Made by a program: the position numbers and the translations under genes
The notes under the pieces: generated by a model
What the model saw: the letters and a program-made list of their open reading frames with translations, nothing else
Told to the model about the DNA's origin: nothing
Databases searched by the model: none
NCBI RefSeq assembly: GCF_000425305.1
Contig: NZ_KE384348.1
Span: 16,325-80,324, forward strand
Length of the DNA stretch: 64,000 bases
From: Psychroserpens burtonensis DSM 12212
GTDB lineage: Bacteria; Bacteroidota; Bacteroidia; Flavobacteriales; Flavobacteriaceae
Direction of reading: 5' to 3'
Shown here: in pieces, positions 62,916 to 64,000 of the stretch
Position numbering within the stretch: position 1 is the stretch's first letter
Layout: each line of letters opens with the position of its first letter

Positions 62916-64000
62916 ATGTCAATATCAAACAATAAGATCATGAATACTACTCTATATAAATTAATGTTATTGTTATTTACTGTATTTATGTTTATTCCAA
63001 AAGGATATTCACAAAAAAATGCAGATCCTGGAATCGGAATTTTAATGAGTCCTTCAAGTGTTTCTGAAGGTTCCACAGGGATTTTGAGTGCTACTGTTGG
63101 TAACTATGGTAACCAAACTATAGCTCAAAATTCATTACGAGTCACAATTAGTGTTGGTGGCAATACTGAAATTATAGGAATTGCTTCAGGAACCGATACA
63201 CGTTGGAATCAACTGAGTTTAACAACTGGTTCTGCAAACACAATAAAATTAACAAATTCAGGTGGAGGTTTTAATTCATTTGATGTTGGAAGTATTTTTC
63301 TTACTGTAAGAGGTAATGTGGTGAGTGATAACGATGTAATTTTAGGGAACATTGTATATATTACAGCCCAAAATCCTGAATTATGTGAAGGTTGTCCTTC
63401 ACCTCCTCTAAATACTTCCCAAGGGAATGCTATTAGTTCAAATGATAATTCACAAACAGGTTTGGCTGTAACCTGCGATCAGCAATATGAAACTGTAAAT
63501 GTTGATTCATGTACCGAATCAGAAGCAGGAACAGTTGTAACTACTGAGACTAATGACGCAGGCTGTGACTATGAAGTAACGACAATCACCACTTGGATTG
63601 GACAAGCAAATGAGACGGTTAATATTGATTCGTGTATCGAAGCAGAAGCAGGAACAATCGTAACTACTGAGACTAATGAAGCTGGCTGTGACTATGAAGT
63701 GACAACAATCACGACTTGGACTGGACAGCTAGATGAGACGACCAATGAAATAACTTGTATCGAAGCAGAAGCAGGAGCCGTAACAGTAACAATGATTAAT
63801 GCTTCAGGCTGTACTTATGAGGTAACAACAATTACAACATATGTAGGAGGCGCAGGTCTAACAATCAATGAGACCACATGTATCGAAGCAGAGGCAGGAA
63901 TAGTATTATCTAACGAAACTAATGCCGAAGGCTGTGATTATGAAGTAACAACAATCACGACTTGGATTGGACAAGCAGATGAGACTGTAAATATTGATTC
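62916..64000 (+). CDS. secreted Cys-repeat protein, truncated by window end
   Basis: The frame is open to the last base. It has a signal peptide (TLYKLMLLLFTVFMFIPKGYSQ), an N-terminal beta domain (about 35-180: GIGILMSPSSVSEGSTGILSA, then NELCEGCPSPP-type text), and then repeats of about 42 residues with the pattern IDSCIEAEAGT…AGCDYEVTTITTW; four and a half copies are in view. Each holds two Cys. In-frame ATGs exist at 62889, 62916 and 62940; 62940 gives the neatest signal peptide. It lies 29 bases after the ice-binding gene and is probably co-transcribed. The C-terminus, where a T9SS signal would be, is outside. Confidence 0.8.
   Translation, partial: MSISNNKIMNTTLYKLMLLLFTVFMFIPKGYSQKNADPGIGILMSPSSVSEGSTGILSATVGNYGNQTIAQNSLRVTISVGGNTEIIGIASGTDTRWNQLSLTTGSANTIKLTNSGGGFNSFDVGSIFLTVRGNVVSDNDVILGNIVYITAQNPELCEGCPSPPLNTSQGNAISSNDNSQTGLAVTCDQQYETVNVDSCTESEAGTVVTTETNDAGCDYEVTTITTWIGQANETVNIDSCIEAEAGTIVTTETNEAGCDYEVTTITTWTGQLDETTNEITCIEAEAGAVTVTMINASGCTYEVTTITTYVGGAGLTINETTCIEAEAGIVLSNETNAEGCDYEVTTITTWIGQADETVNID
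63490..64000 (+). repeat. tandem repeats of about 126-129 bp in the Cys-repeat protein gene
   Basis: The phrase encoding EAEAGT…GCDYEVTTITT recurs about every 126-129 bp from 63490 to the window end. Copies differ at several positions, so they are older than the repeats of the previous gene. Confidence 0.8.

Overview
This window looks like the chromosome of a marine, low-GC member of the Flavobacteriaceae (Bacteroidota). Supporting signs are the AT-rich composition, -7 boxes of the form TAnnTTTG, a rpsF-rpsR-rplI operon, GSIII next to a eukaryote-type GSII, a fused isobutyryl-CoA mutase, an M56 protein carrying TonB-plug-like repeats, a T9SS type A sorting domain, and many short lipoprotein signals. 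The species cannot be named from sequence alone. No tRNA, rRNA, CRISPR array or prophage was seen.

Layout. 0-11.4 kb is housekeeping: an AraC/GyrI regulator, ribosomal proteins S6/S18/L9, a LytTR response regulator, priA, a YihY-DUF2147-nadC cluster, rlmH, a hibernation factor and rdgB. At 11.4-13.0 kb an IS5-type element sits inside a decayed DinB-family gene. 13.3-28 kb holds a DEAD-box helicase with a structured leader, trmH, a sirtuin, an XRE/membrane-protein pair with a candidate operator, mnmD, ilvE, an M49 peptidase and fluC. 28-39.3 kb holds an MFS transporter with an early in-frame stop, an S15-type hydrolase, a frameshifted DJ-1/PfpI lipoprotein, an Lrp regulator, OsmC and IcmF. 39.3-46 kb holds a possible small RNA, a BtuF-like receptor, pyrF, prfA, a run of small membrane proteins and purM. 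46-51 kb holds the divergent glutamine synthetases and a Ca/Na exchanger. 51-54 kb is a BlaI/M56 operon behind two tandem 20-bp dyads. 54-64 kb is accessory surface and secretion DNA: an endonuclease I with a T9SS signal, short inverted-repeat elements, gene remnants, an ice-binding (DUF3494) repeat protein of 1444 residues with a truncated duplicate in front of it, and a Cys-repeat protein running off the window.

The housekeeping genes are ordinary. The most unusual signals are (i) an octamer, CTTCGGAA/TTCCGAAG, found 18 times by eye on both strands and in several reading frames, (ii) REPIN-like elements beside T9SS-gene remnants, (iii) a three-hairpin possible small RNA, (iv) tandem perfect operators for BlaI, and (v) four genes with broken or non-canonical starts or frames (priA, MFS, DJ-1, DinB). 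No clear new multi-gene defence or biosynthetic system was found. The 53.9-64 kb region is the best place to look further.
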